Shown here: positions 50,999 through 60,977 of the stretch, in pieces
Layout: every line of letters begins with the position of its first letter
Position numbering within the stretch: position 1 is the stretch's first letter
DNA from: HdN1 sp964473645
Lineage (GTDB): Bacteria > Pseudomonadota > Gammaproteobacteria > Pseudomonadales > Ketobacteraceae
Assembly: GCA_964473645.1 (NCBI GenBank)
Contig: CAYYPW010000005.1
Location: 201,413-265,412, forward strand
DNA: 64,000 nucleotides
Direction: 5' to 3'
Program-made: the position numbers and the translations under genes
The notes under the pieces: generated by a model
Told to the model about the DNA's origin: nothing
Database searches by the model: none
The model's input: only the letters and a program-made list of their open reading frames with translations

Positions 50999-53900
50999 AT
51001 GTTGTCTCAAATCAATCATCAGACCAAACATCGATCCATGGGGTTACGGAGGGTCGCCACTGGATTCTCGTTCCTCCTTTGCTTGTATACGTCCATACCA
51101 CTTGCAATGGGCGCTGATCAGCGTCCCTTCCCGCAGGCAGTAACTTACGTGGGCAAACTCAAGCCCAGTCATGTCACGCAAGCACAAATGAACGCCGGTG
51201 TCGCCAGTTATTACAACAATTGGAAAAATCGTTATGTACGCCAATCCAGCGGTGCTACACCGGGAGGCGGCTATTACGTTGAAATGCAAGGCACGGGCGG
51301 CTCGGGCACCGAGATTACCACCTCCGAGGCACATGGCTACGGCATGATTGTGTTTGCGCTCATGTCTGGTCAAGACAGCAATGCACGTAAATACTTCGAT
51401 GGCATGTACAACATGTACGACAAGCACCGTTCGAAGAATAATCGCAATCTAATGTCGTGGGTGATTGATCGCACCGAAAGCACCAGCAAAGATTCCAGTT
51501 CAGCGACTGACGGTGACATGGATATTGCTTATGCGCTGTTATTGGCGCATCACCAGTGGGGCTCCAGCGGCAGTATTCATTATCTGAACGAAGCCAAACG
51601 CATTATTAATAGCGGGCTTAAAGGTGATGATGTCCACAGTCTTTCCAAACGCACAAAGTTGGGCGATTGGGATGACGATCAGTGGAATACACGTGCCTCC
51701 GATTGGATGACGGGGCACATGCATGCCTATTATGCGGCAACACAAGATCCCTTCTGGAATGAAGCTGTTAGCACGGTCTATGACCTGATCGATCGCATTA
51801 CCAAAAATTATTCTCCCACAACCGGTTTAATGCCGGACTTTGTGGTAGGTCAGACCCCAAAACCGGCCGCGCCCAATTTTCTTGAAGCAGACACAGACGA
51901 CGATTATTCGTGGAATTCGTGTCGTTACCCGCTTCGCATTGCCATGGATGCTGCCCACTTTCAAAATGCCAAAGCCAAAGCCGCTATGACCAAGCTGATC
52001 AACTGGGCTGAATCGGCAACCGATGGTGAGCCGTCCGGTATCATGGCCGGTTACCGGCTGAATGGATCGCCGTTGGAAGGCTATAGTGAAATGGCGTTCA
52101 CCGCACCCTTTGTGGCTGCGGCAACAGTCGCCACGGGTGATCACCAGCAATTCGTTAATAAAGGTTGGGATCTGATGGTGAAAACGTCAGATAGCTATTA
52201 CAGCGACTCAATCAATCTGCTCTCTCTTTTGTTTATTTCTGGTAATTGGTGGGCGCCTGTTGCGGGCAGCGATAACGGTGGGACTAATCCTGGTGATGGC
52301 GGCAGTGGGCTTTATCTGGGTAAGCCCATCGCGATTCCTGGTACCCTGGAGGCTGAACACTACGATATTGGGCGTTTTTCAGATACAACGCCCGGCAATA
52401 GTGGCGGACAACTGCGCCAGGATACCGTCGATATCGAAGCCAGTACTACCAATGGCTATAACATTGGTTGGACGGCAGCAGGCGAATGGCTTGAATTCAC
52501 CGTCCAGGTCGCAGAAACGGCCACGTATAAAATGGAATCGTTGGTCGCCTCTGAAACGACGGGAGGTAATTTTTCGGTCAGTATTGATGGTAATTCTGCC
52601 GCACAGGTTGTAGTGCCCGTGACGGGAGGTTGGCAAGCCTGGCGCTGGCTTTCAGGTACTGTGGCACTGACCGCAGGAACGCACAAATTGCGCGTTACCA
52701 TGGGGCCGGGTGAAATCAATTTCAACGCGATTAAATTTACCAAGCAAGTCACCGGTGATCCGGGTGGAGAAACGCCAAGCACCAAAATCACCGTGACAGA
52801 CAGCGGTAATGATGGTCATGTGGCGGCGAATCTATTAGATAACAGCCTCGACCCGGAATCACGTTGGTCTGCCTTAGGCAAAGGGCAGTGGGTCGAATTC
52901 GATCTTGGCAGCGTCAAAAAGGTAAAAGCCGTCGATATCGCTTTCTTTAAAGGAGATACCCGCCGTTCCTCGTTCAGTATTTCAGTCGGCAGAGAAAAAG
53001 GAAAGCTGACTCAGGTATATACCGGACAAAGCGGAGGCACATCGCTTGGATTGGAACGATTCGATATTCCTGATACGGATGGACGCTATATACGAATTAT
53101 CGGTAATGGTAATAGCCTGAATGACTGGAACAGTTTCACTGAGGTGAAGTTTGTTCTGGACGCGGCCAGCGGAGGTGGAAGCGATCCGGTAGACCCGGTG
53201 CCGCCTGTGTCAGGCGTTATAAAATACAATCCGTATGCAAAGCAATTTGGCAATTGGTACAAAGGCATCACGCACAGCCATACCAAAGGCCATAACGGTA
53301 ATCCTGAAGGAACGACCCCAGACAAAATGGCGTTGGTGTACAAGAATGCCGGTTATGATTTTGTCGCAATTACCGACCATGACGTATATACAAAACCGGC
53401 CAGCGTTACTGGAATTTTATATATTCCTGGCCAGGAGGTTTCTGTCTCGGACGGTGACATGAACGTATTTGGCATCACTAGAGCGGTGACCCCCTACAAA
53501 ACGGGCCAGCAGACGATCAATGAAGCCATCAGCTATGGGCCTGCCTTGGTGCAAGTCAATCATCCCTTGGATTCAGATGCCAATGATGACGGTCGTTTGC
53601 AGCAATATTTGTCGGGCTTGAATAGCCTGTGGGGGTTAGAAGTGTATAACGGTGGGCGTCCCTCCGAGGATGCCGTTGCCGTGTGGGATAAACTGATTTC
53701 TCAGGGAAAACGTGTGTGGGCAACGGCCGGTGATGATGCGCATGCCGTTGATGAAACCGGGCGTGACTGGATCGTTGTCAACTCGTCCTCAAATGTACAA
53801 ACCGAAATTCTTGCCAACATGAAGGACGGTAATTTCTATGCAACGCAAGGACCGGATATGAATATTCGGGTCAACAACAATACGGTTCACGTCACTACCA

Positions 53901-55501
53901 CCAAAGGCAGAGAAATCAAGTGGTACAAAAGCGGGATGCGCTTGATCAAAACCACCACGTTGGCGGGCGGCGAAGACACCTATACCATTAAAGGGGATGA
54001 AGGTTTTGTGCGGGTGCTGGTAACGAATGAGGTAGGTAAAAAAGCCGTGTCCCAGCCCATTTTTGTAAAATTACCCGATACCACCGGTGGCAGCACCCCT
54101 GGAAATGGCGGCGTCACGGATGCAGATAGCGCACATACCCCGATCACGGGCACACAATATGCTGTAGCATCTGCATCAGAATTTGGTGGCATCGCACCAA
54201 AAATAAAACCCGGAGATGGTGTCATACTCAAAGCCGGCACCTGGAATAATCAAAAGCTAACGATCAGTGTCAATGGCACTGCTGAGAAGCCTATTGTCAT
54301 CAAGGCAGAGCAATACGGAAAAACACACTTTACCGGCACATCTGCATTGCTTATCAACGGTGATTACATTGAAGTCCATGGGTTAAAGTTCAGTGGAGCC
54401 GGTAGCAGCAAGCCCACTGTGATAACTTTCAGCCCGGAAGCCGAGCATTCACGCATGGCCAACTCTGTGATCGAGCAATACAACCCTGACGGCGGTGAAG
54501 ACCACACTTGGGTATTCATAGACGGACAGTACAATCGTGTTGACCATAACGTCTTCACTGGAAAACGTGGTGCTGGTCAAACTCTGCGTGTATGGCGCAA
54601 TGGTAAGGCTGATCACCATCGCATTGATCATAACGCCTTTCTTGACCGCGCACCCGTAGGCGAAAATGGTGGGGAAACCATTCAAATTGGTGTCTCCAAA
54701 TATCAGACGTCTGCCTCCTACACCACGATTGAAAATAACTACTTCGAAGCGTGCGATGGCGAAGCCGAAGTAATTTCCGTTAAATCAGGTAAAAATACGG
54801 TTAGGAATAATACCCTAGTGCGTAATGCAGGTGCCATCACGCTCCGTCATGGTCACGAAAGCAAAGTGTATGGAAACTATATTCTTGCAAACGGTAAGGC
54901 AGGTGCTGCCGGAATTCGCATTTATGGCTATGATCATCAGATATACAACAACTATATCGATGGCGTAGAAACACGCTCCTCTACCTTTGGTGGCATCGCC
55001 ATACACAGTGGGGATATTCAAAGTCGTACAGACACCAGTACTGGTACAATACCAGCCACAAATGTTTCGATCATGCATAACACGCTTGTGAATTCCAGAG
55101 TTGCCTTTGTGTTCGGCAGTGGAAAAGCATATCAACCCAGTGGAATCAAAATTGCCAATAATCTTATTGCAAGGCAATTGGATTCAGTCATCTACAACGT
55201 GGATGGCATCAAGAATCTGAGCGCGATGGCGAATATCTACGAAGCTAGCCTGGGTACTATTGTATCGGGATTCAGCAAGCAAGCCGCAGATTTGAAAGCG
55301 GTACAACGGAATGGCTATACATTGTGGAAGCCCAGTGACTCCAGCGGTGTGATCAATGCAGGCGATAATTCGCTGACCGTGAGCAACGATATTGAGGGGG
55401 TGTCGCGTGATGCAACCCCAGACGTGGGGGCGCACGAATTCGGAAATGGCCCTAGCAGCCCGCTGCGTAAGCAAGAGACAGGCGCACAGTGGTACTGGTG
55501 A
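50999..55501 (+). CDS. Secreted multidomain GH8-CBM6-F5/8-PHP-PL6 protein
   Basis: A 1500-residue exported protein (signal ending IPLAMGA near 39). Residues ~45-415 are GH8: E110 in SEAHGYGM is the expected acid and D171-GDMDIAYALL holds the conserved Asp. Residues ~441-580 are CBM6, and ~594-721 an F5/8 type C-like sugar-binding sandwich. Residues ~743-1026 are a PHP metal-dependent phosphoesterase of the CehA kind, with THSHTKGH, TD793-HD, GQEVS, VNHPL and GDDAHA all present. Residues ~1043-1485 are a PL6 right-handed beta-helix (VILKAGTWNNQKLTI, catalytic-like K in SVKSGKNTVR and R in LRHGHESKVYGN), expected to cleave alginate or a related polyuronate. GAGGG precedes the start. GH8 acts on beta-1,4-glucan, chitosan or xylan. 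Confidence 0.88.
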   Translation: MLSQINHQTKHRSMGLRRVATGFSFLLCLYTSIPLAMGADQRPFPQAVTYVGKLKPSHVTQAQMNAGVASYYNNWKNRYVRQSSGATPGGGYYVEMQGTGGSGTEITTSEAHGYGMIVFALMSGQDSNARKYFDGMYNMYDKHRSKNNRNLMSWVIDRTESTSKDSSSATDGDMDIAYALLLAHHQWGSSGSIHYLNEAKRIINSGLKGDDVHSLSKRTKLGDWDDDQWNTRASDWMTGHMHAYYAATQDPFWNEAVSTVYDLIDRITKNYSPTTGLMPDFVVGQTPKPAAPNFLEADTDDDYSWNSCRYPLRIAMDAAHFQNAKAKAAMTKLINWAESATDGEPSGIMAGYRLNGSPLEGYSEMAFTAPFVAAATVATGDHQQFVNKGWDLMVKTSDSYYSDSINLLSLLFISGNWWAPVAGSDNGGTNPGDGGSGLYLGKPIAIPGTLEAEHYDIGRFSDTTPGNSGGQLRQDTVDIEASTTNGYNIGWTAAGEWLEFTVQVAETATYKMESLVASETTGGNFSVSIDGNSAAQVVVPVTGGWQAWRWLSGTVALTAGTHKLRVTMGPGEINFNAIKFTKQVTGDPGGETPSTKITVTDSGNDGHVAANLLDNSLDPESRWSALGKGQWVEFDLGSVKKVKAVDIAFFKGDTRRSSFSISVGREKGKLTQVYTGQSGGTSLGLERFDIPDTDGRYIRIIGNGNSLNDWNSFTEVKFVLDAASGGGSDPVDPVPPVSGVIKYNPYAKQFGNWYKGITHSHTKGHNGNPEGTTPDKMALVYKNAGYDFVAITDHDVYTKPASVTGILYIPGQEVSVSDGDMNVFGITRAVTPYKTGQQTINEAISYGPALVQVNHPLDSDANDDGRLQQYLSGLNSLWGLEVYNGGRPSEDAVAVWDKLISQGKRVWATAGDDAHAVDETGRDWIVVNSSSNVQTEILANMKDGNFYATQGPDMNIRVNNNTVHVTTTKGREIKWYKSGMRLIKTTTLAGGEDTYTIKGDEGFVRVLVTNEVGKKAVSQPIFVKLPDTTGGSTPGNGGVTDADSAHTPITGTQYAVASASEFGGIAPKIKPGDGVILKAGTWNNQKLTISVNGTAEKPIVIKAEQYGKTHFTGTSALLINGDYIEVHGLKFSGAGSSKPTVITFSPEAEHSRMANSVIEQYNPDGGEDHTWVFIDGQYNRVDHNVFTGKRGAGQTLRVWRNGKADHHRIDHNAFLDRAPVGENGGETIQIGVSKYQTSASYTTIENNYFEACDGEAEVISVKSGKNTVRNNTLVRNAGAITLRHGHESKVYGNYILANGKAGAAGIRIYGYDHQIYNNYIDGVETRSSTFGGIAIHSGDIQSRTDTSTGTIPATNVSIMHNTLVNSRVAFVFGSGKAYQPSGIKIANNLIARQLDSVIYNVDGIKNLSAMANIYEASLGTIVSGFSKQAADLKAVQRNGYTLWKPSDSSGVINAGDNSLTVSNDIEGVSRDATPDVGAHEFGNGPSSPLRKQETGAQWYW

Positions 55502-55523
55502 GCTTAGGCGGGATGAGCTAAAA

Positions 55524-56564
55524 CTAAAGCTCAGTATTTCGGTAACTTTCGGGGCTCACACCTGCCCAATCCCGGAACGCTTTTGCGAAATTGGACGCAT
55601 CACTAAATCCAACGCGGTTGGCAATAACAGAAATAGGTAGATTGGATTCACGCAGTAATTCTGCCGCCGTCTCAAATTTTATTTCTTTCACCAATTGGCG
55701 AAAGCTGGTATCCAGTTCGGTTAGCCGCCGATGTAACGTTCGCTCCGAGAGATGTAGCAATTTTGCAACGTCGGCTGCACTCAGCGGGTTATTCAAGTGC
55801 GCCGATATGATGCGGCGAATACGAATCGGTAGGGATTCAGGCAACTGGTTCTTGTTTAAGGTCTGCTCGCATTGTCCTGTCGCCATGCGAAAATACGTCG
55901 GGCAATTGCCTGGAATGGGTTCAGATAACAATTCCTGCGGAAAAATAACCTGACAGCAACTTTGATTGAATCTCACGCGATCACCAAAAATTTGGTAATA
56001 ACGCTCTGCATGTGGAGGTGGAGGATAGTCAAAGTCCACGAAGAGCGCATTCGCTTCTCGTTCCAGCACAAAGCGGGGTAGACGTGAAATCGCTGTCAAC
56101 CAAGATTCCTGATTGAAGCAATAGATTTCGCCCAACGGAATCGCCTTCGATGCGATCATGGCCAATCCATTACCGTAGTCTGCCAAGCGGATATCAAATG
56201 CAGAGCCAAGCAATTTTTGATACCGCACCGACGTCACTACCGCTTCACGTAACGTGGCGGCGCACATCAGTGCCGTACCCATTTCCCGCAGGTGCGAGGG
56301 CCTGATTCGTAAACCGAATTCCAGGCCTAATCCCGCATCGCCGGAAAGCATGAGCGCCCGTGCTACGATCAGACCAATTTGCCCATAATTCAAGTGGGTA
56401 TCGGGGTGCTGAAATTGTTCCGCGCGTAACCCTGTGCCAGCAAGCAGAGCGTCACTATCAACCCCCTTTTCGCGTGTAATTTGTAACAATAACGCTGGCA
56501 AATGAACAGGAATTACCGGTTCCGATAAGGAAACATACAGGCCGCTGCCCAGTCTTCTACCCAT
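55524..56564 (-). CDS. AraC-family regulator with Arabinose_bd-type N-terminal domain
   Basis: About 346 residues from an internal ATG (MGRRLGSGLYVSLSEP); the open frame extends 37 codons further with no good ribosome site, so the start is uncertain. The sensing domain carries FVDFDYPPPPHAERYYQIFG and the HTH domain AADVAKLLHLSERTLHRRL, then ANRVGFSDASNFAKAFRDW. It converges on the GH8-PL6 gene with only 22 bases between stops and is divergent from the PLAT-like gene. Control of the PLAT-like gene and phospholipase C is a reasonable inference. Confidence 0.86.
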   Translation of the reverse strand: MGRRLGSGLYVSLSEPVIPVHLPALLLQITREKGVDSDALLAGTGLRAEQFQHPDTHLNYGQIGLIVARALMLSGDAGLGLEFGLRIRPSHLREMGTALMCAATLREAVVTSVRYQKLLGSAFDIRLADYGNGLAMIASKAIPLGEIYCFNQESWLTAISRLPRFVLEREANALFVDFDYPPPPHAERYYQIFGDRVRFNQSCCQVIFPQELLSEPIPGNCPTYFRMATGQCEQTLNKNQLPESLPIRIRRIISAHLNNPLSAADVAKLLHLSERTLHRRLTELDTSFRQLVKEIKFETAAELLRESNLPISVIANRVGFSDASNFAKAFRDWAGVSPESYRNTEL

Positions 56565-56788
56565 GCGCACCCATATTTTGTTAATGATGATGTGGTCAAT
56601 CGATATATACCTTCCATTGCAAATGCTACTACTCAGGCTGCATTTTATCCAGCGACTTCGGCTCAACTTCTTCATTCCCCTTTCACAGTAGTTTCCGTAT
56701 GATGGCGACAGCGTGCAATCAGTGTGTAATGATTACGCGCTGTACTACAGGTGAAACGTTATGCATTAATGCAATGGAGAACACTATA

Positions 56789-57283
56789 ATGCCAGTGACG
56801 AAAATATTGATTCGTTTAACCACGTTGGATGCCTCTCAAGGCAGCACCGGAACCAGTGATCCTTTATACCTGGGGGTGGAGACAAAGAATGGTGGAAGAG
56901 AATTCCCGCTTCGCTATCAACGCTCTGGACTGAGCATTGGGGTGGGGCAAACGGTGGAGTTCGGAATCAATGCCAGTGATCTGCCACCAGAGAAACAGAT
57001 TTATAACAGCACGGGTGAGGGTGCAAACAGTATTGGTGCGTTTCCGCTCAACACTGTCGAGCGTGTCTATTTGCGCAAGCAACCGGTCAGTGCCGGTTCT
57101 GACCGTGATGACACCTTTGGCGTCTATTACGTGGCCGCGTTTATAACGGAAGTCAATAATGGCGTGACATCCGTGAAGGATTGGAGCAATCGCAACCGCC
57201 CCGATAGTTCTGGCCCTTCTCCCTTTTGGTTGGGCAATGAATACGGGCAAATCGTTTATTTAGCGCCGGAAGTGGCCTCCTGA
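56789..57283 (+). CDS. PLAT/LH2-like small protein
   Basis: The chosen ATG follows GGAG at ten bases and gives 164 residues with no signal peptide. The N-terminal strands (VTKILIRLTTLDASQGSTGTSD, PLYLGVETKNGGREFPL, GQTVEFGI) resemble PLAT/LH2 beta-sandwiches that mediate lipid or protein contact. The C-terminal 40 residues (WSNRNRPDSSGPSPFWLGNE) are unrecognised. It lies on the same strand 330 bases before a phospholipase C gene. A helper or substrate-binding role for that enzyme is speculative. Confidence 0.6.
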   Translation: MPVTKILIRLTTLDASQGSTGTSDPLYLGVETKNGGREFPLRYQRSGLSIGVGQTVEFGINASDLPPEKQIYNSTGEGANSIGAFPLNTVERVYLRKQPVSAGSDRDDTFGVYYVAAFITEVNNGVTSVKDWSNRNRPDSSGPSPFWLGNEYGQIVYLAPEVAS

Positions 57284-57334
57284 CGTTGGGCTCGGCCGTC
57301 ACCCACTATAGGACGTTGGGATAAATTTCCCGAG

Positions 57335-57356
57335 GAAGCTACCTCTGGGTGGCTTC
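57335..57356 (+). terminator. Probable terminator after the PLAT-like gene
   Basis: GAAGCTACC pairs with GGTGGCTTC (one G-T pair) around a 4-base loop, then TTGCC. The T-tract is poor. The remaining gap to 57614 contains no gene. Confidence 0.5.
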
Positions 57357-57614
57357 TTGCCGACGCATCTCGTTTTTGTACTCAAACCTGGCATGTTGGT
57401 CTTTGTCATTGTGATCCCCGAAAAGGCATTGCACTTCGTTATTGAATCCGCGTCACAGATTTGATCTCCCGCTTTTCCGCATCCCGCGTTTGGACGAGGC
57501 GTCCGTCGCCGCGTTTCACTTATCTGTCACTTACGAATATTAATTTGTACGAACGTTCAGAAACGTAGTCCGTTATAGACCTGCCATTCCCGATTCTTGA
57601 TTGCCGAGGCTTAC

Positions 57615-59753
57615 ATGTCCCACGTCAACCGACGTTCTTTTTTGCGCCTGTCAGCCCATACCGCTGGGGCAATGACTGCATTCTCCCTGCTTCCCCCTAG
57701 CATTCGTAAGGCGCTGGCGATTCCTGCCGACTACCGCACCGGCACGCTACAAGACGTAAAACATATTGTGGTCTTGATGCAGGAAAACCGTTCCTTCGAT
57801 CATTACTTTGGCACCATGGCGGGTGTGCGCGGTTTTGGTGATCCATTCCCGATTCCGTTGCGTAATGGCCGCTCTGTGTGGACGCAGAATGGAATTATTC
57901 CACCCCGCGTGACGCCGTTTCATTTAAATACCGAACAAGATTTCGCAGTGATGCGGGTCGAAGGTACGCCTCACTCCTGGCCCGACGCTCAATTGGCCTG
58001 GGATCATGGCCGCATGTCACTGTGGCCGTTATTCAAAACCAATCACTCCATGGGCTATTTCACTGAGGAGGATATTCCGTTCCAGTTTGCAATGGCGAAT
58101 GCGTTCACCCTGTGTGATGCTTACCATTGCTCTTTTCAGGGGGGTACGAATCCAAATCGCCTGTTCCACTGGACCGGTAGCAATGGCGCACCGCCTTTGG
58201 GGAATGGCCCCGCTGTAGGCAACAGTCACGATTCGCTCGAGGGCGACAATTATGCCGATAGCTACGACTGGACCACTTACCCTGAGCGTTTGGAAGCTGC
58301 CGGTATAAGTTGGCAGATTTACCAGAACACGGCCGACAATTTTTCTGATAATCCTCTGGCGGGATTCAAAGTATTTCGCGATGCTCACCGCTTCCCAGGC
58401 TCTGCGCCAGCATTGGAGCAAAAAGGCATTGGCCACCGGGATCTTGATCTGCTGCGCGAGGATGTTCTTAACGATCGCTTGCCGCAAGTGAGCTGGATTG
58501 TCGCAACGGCAGAAGGGTCAGAGCATCCTGGCCCTTCCAGCCCTGCACAGGGTGCTGATTACACGTCACGCGTACTCGAAGCACTTACCGCTAATCCCGA
58601 AGTGTGGAGCCGCACTGTTTTTATCGTCAATTTTGATGAAAACGATGGCTTCTTTGATCACATGCCGCCACCGGCAGTGCCGTCTTACAGCCTGTGGACC
58701 CCTAACTCCCGTTCGCATTTGAGAGCAGGCGATTCAACGGTGGACACGTCGCAGGAATATCACCATCACAAGAGTCGTTATAACGATTTGGGTTTGCTGC
58801 TGCATCGCCCCTATGGCTTGGGGCCTCGTGTGCCGATGTATGTGCTATCCCCCTGGACGCGTGGCGGTTGGGTGTGTTCGCAAGTGTTCGATCACACATC
58901 GGTATTGAGATTCATCGCCGCCCGTTTTGGTGTCGATGAACCCAATATCAGTCCTTGGCGGCGTGCCGTTTGCGGCGACCTGACCACGGCATTCAATTTT
59001 GCCGATCCAAATGACGAAGCTTTTTTCGCGAATTTTCCGGAAACGCGTAGCCGCGCAGATCGCACGCGTCAACTGGGTGGCCACAAAGTGCCGCCGTTAC
59101 CGGGGCGGTTGCAATTACCACAACAGGCCACGGGTATCCGTCCCTCGCGGGCTTTACCTTACGCATTGCAAACGCACGCGCATGTCGACGCCCGACGCGA
59201 CAACGTAACGCTGACATTTGTCAACGAGGGAGATGCGGCAGCCGTGTTTCACGTCTATAACCGCCGACATTTATTGCGAATACCGCGCCGATATACCGTT
59301 GAACCGGGTAAGCAACTGCAAGGCACCTGGTATATCGGTGGTTTCAATTACGGCCACTACGATCTATGGGTGTTGGGCCCCAATGGTTATCACCGTCATT
59401 TTATTGGAAAAGGCAACGCAGCCGATGCCGCGAATGCGCCGCAACCCGAAATCACATTGCAGTACGATCGGGATAATGCCGGCGTATTATTAGAGATATC
59501 GAATTCGGGCCCTGAGGATTGTCATTATCGGATAGTCGCCAACGCCTATATCGACGAAGGTGAGTGGCAAGGTTTGCTTGTTGCGGGAGGGCTGGCGGGT
59601 GAGCAGTGGTTTATGGGCGACAGCGGTGGTTGGTATGACTTTACTGTGGTGATCGACGAACTCCCGGATTTTCAGCGACGTTTTGCCGGTCGGGTAGAAA
59701 CCGGCAAGCCATCGATCAGTGATCCTCGGATGGGATGGGTAACAGTGGCCTAG
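57615..59753 (+). CDS. plcN: Tat-exported phospholipase C (PlcH/PlcN-type phosphoesterase)
   Basis: A 712-residue enzyme that cleaves phosphatidylcholine-type lipids. The twin-arginine signal is VNRRSFLRLSAHTAGAMTAF. The catalytic domain opens with VVLMQENRSFDHYFGTMAGVRGF, containing the family metal/nucleophile motif ENRSFDHYFG, and continues with FQGGTNPNRLFHWTG, VNFDENDGFFDHM and YVLSPWTRGGWV. Two C-terminal DUF756-type beta domains (about residues 500-710) complete the usual length of about 700. Standard members are the haemolytic or non-haemolytic PLCs of Pseudomonas and Burkholderia; which of these fits cannot be told. Flanking AraC genes may sense its products. Confidence 0.92.
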   Translation: MSHVNRRSFLRLSAHTAGAMTAFSLLPPSIRKALAIPADYRTGTLQDVKHIVVLMQENRSFDHYFGTMAGVRGFGDPFPIPLRNGRSVWTQNGIIPPRVTPFHLNTEQDFAVMRVEGTPHSWPDAQLAWDHGRMSLWPLFKTNHSMGYFTEEDIPFQFAMANAFTLCDAYHCSFQGGTNPNRLFHWTGSNGAPPLGNGPAVGNSHDSLEGDNYADSYDWTTYPERLEAAGISWQIYQNTADNFSDNPLAGFKVFRDAHRFPGSAPALEQKGIGHRDLDLLREDVLNDRLPQVSWIVATAEGSEHPGPSSPAQGADYTSRVLEALTANPEVWSRTVFIVNFDENDGFFDHMPPPAVPSYSLWTPNSRSHLRAGDSTVDTSQEYHHHKSRYNDLGLLLHRPYGLGPRVPMYVLSPWTRGGWVCSQVFDHTSVLRFIAARFGVDEPNISPWRRAVCGDLTTAFNFADPNDEAFFANFPETRSRADRTRQLGGHKVPPLPGRLQLPQQATGIRPSRALPYALQTHAHVDARRDNVTLTFVNEGDAAAVFHVYNRRHLLRIPRRYTVEPGKQLQGTWYIGGFNYGHYDLWVLGPNGYHRHFIGKGNAADAANAPQPEITLQYDRDNAGVLLEISNSGPEDCHYRIVANAYIDEGEWQGLLVAGGLAGEQWFMGDSGGWYDFTVVIDELPDFQRRFAGRVETGKPSISDPRMGWVTVA

Positions 59754-59810
59754 CGCGTGGTGCGGCGCTAGAATCCTTGGGTGTGTCCACCGTTCAGGAA
59801 GCTCCCTGCC

Positions 59811-60863
59811 ATGTCCTCGTCGCACATAGTGACTGATGTGTCCGCTGTCGAATTCGATACGCTGAGTGTGTCAGCGGCTTATCTCGCCAGTTTGCTCGGT
59901 ACAGCTGAGCAGTGGGGCTTGTCTCGTGTGGCCTTGTTGCAGTCACTATCACTCGATGCCGAGCTGCTGCAGGATAAGGAGAGCCGCATTCCAGCGCGCT
60001 TTTTAGTAGCCCTGCTGAACGCCATAGAGACCGCCAGTGGGCGCGAGGATATTGGGCTCGTCATGGCACAACAAGCTCGCCCGGGTACCTTCAGTGCCTT
60101 GGGTTACGCTGCCATGAGCTGTGCCACCCTGGGCGAGGCGGCGACCTTGATACCGATTTATGAAGATGTTGTGCTCGACGTTGGCAAAACAACGCTTGAG
60201 GTGCAGGGCGAGGAGGCGACACTGGCGTGGCAGGCCAAACATCCTGCGGCACAGATTCGGCCATTGCAGGATGCGATTGTTGCCGGTTGGTTTTGTTTTG
60301 CACGTTGGGTTACTGGGTTGTCAGGATTCTATCCTGCGCGGGTGATGTTTACGCATGCGCGCCCGCAAGACATCACCCCTTATCAACAATTATTCTGTTG
60401 CGAGCTGCAATTCTCAGCGTTACGTAACGGCATTGTATTTGATGCCAATTTTCTGCGTATTCCCATTGTGCAGGCGGATCATGCTTTTAATCGCATGATG
60501 CGCACCAAAGCGGATGCCTTGATGGCGCAACTGGCGCAGTCTGGCTCGATTCGTCAGCGAGTGGTCACCTGGTTGCAAACCGTGTTACCGCGCCAGCAAG
60601 CCACGCTCCCTTGTGCCGCTCAGGCGTTGGGGTTCAGCGAGCGTACCCTGCGTAGGCGCTTGGCAGAGGAGCATGCGTCGTTTCAGCAGATTCTGACAGA
60701 GGTGCGAGTGCGTTTGGCCAGCCTGTATCTGAAAGATCCCACTTTGACCTTGCTTGATACGGCGATGTTGCTGGGTTATGCCGATCAGAGTTCATTTACC
60801 AATGCTTTTCGCGGCTGGCACGGAATGACACCGGGCCAATGGCGTGATGACTTGCATCGCTAG
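59811..60863 (+). CDS. AraC-family regulator with Arabinose_bd-type N-terminal domain
   Basis: A 350-residue regulator 57 bases after the phospholipase C gene on the same strand, so co-transcription is possible. The start has AGGAAG at ten bases. The sensing domain includes GLVMAQQARPGTFSALGYAAMSC, and the HTH domain AAQALGFSERTLRRRL then AMLLGYADQSSFTNAFRGWHG. It is the fourth member of this subfamily in the window and most resembles the one at 8.7-9.8 kb in the ARPGTFSALGYA motif. Confidence 0.87.
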   Translation: MSSSHIVTDVSAVEFDTLSVSAAYLASLLGTAEQWGLSRVALLQSLSLDAELLQDKESRIPARFLVALLNAIETASGREDIGLVMAQQARPGTFSALGYAAMSCATLGEAATLIPIYEDVVLDVGKTTLEVQGEEATLAWQAKHPAAQIRPLQDAIVAGWFCFARWVTGLSGFYPARVMFTHARPQDITPYQQLFCCELQFSALRNGIVFDANFLRIPIVQADHAFNRMMRTKADALMAQLAQSGSIRQRVVTWLQTVLPRQQATLPCAAQALGFSERTLRRRLAEEHASFQQILTEVRVRLASLYLKDPTLTLLDTAMLLGYADQSSFTNAFRGWHGMTPGQWRDDLHR

Positions 60864-60977
60864 AGACGGTTTGGCCACATTTACCAACAGGCTGGCAGGC
60901 ATTCAATAACGCTTTGAAAGGCGTGTCCCTATACTCTGCGTATCATTCTGAATTCCTGTTGTATGCCGAGGTTGGCC

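Noticed and set aside
50587..51000. Minus-strand open frame of 137 codons before the GH8-PL6 gene
   Set aside because: It overlaps the promoter and start of a certain gene, is rich in Arg/Cys/His at random, and has no recognisable domain.
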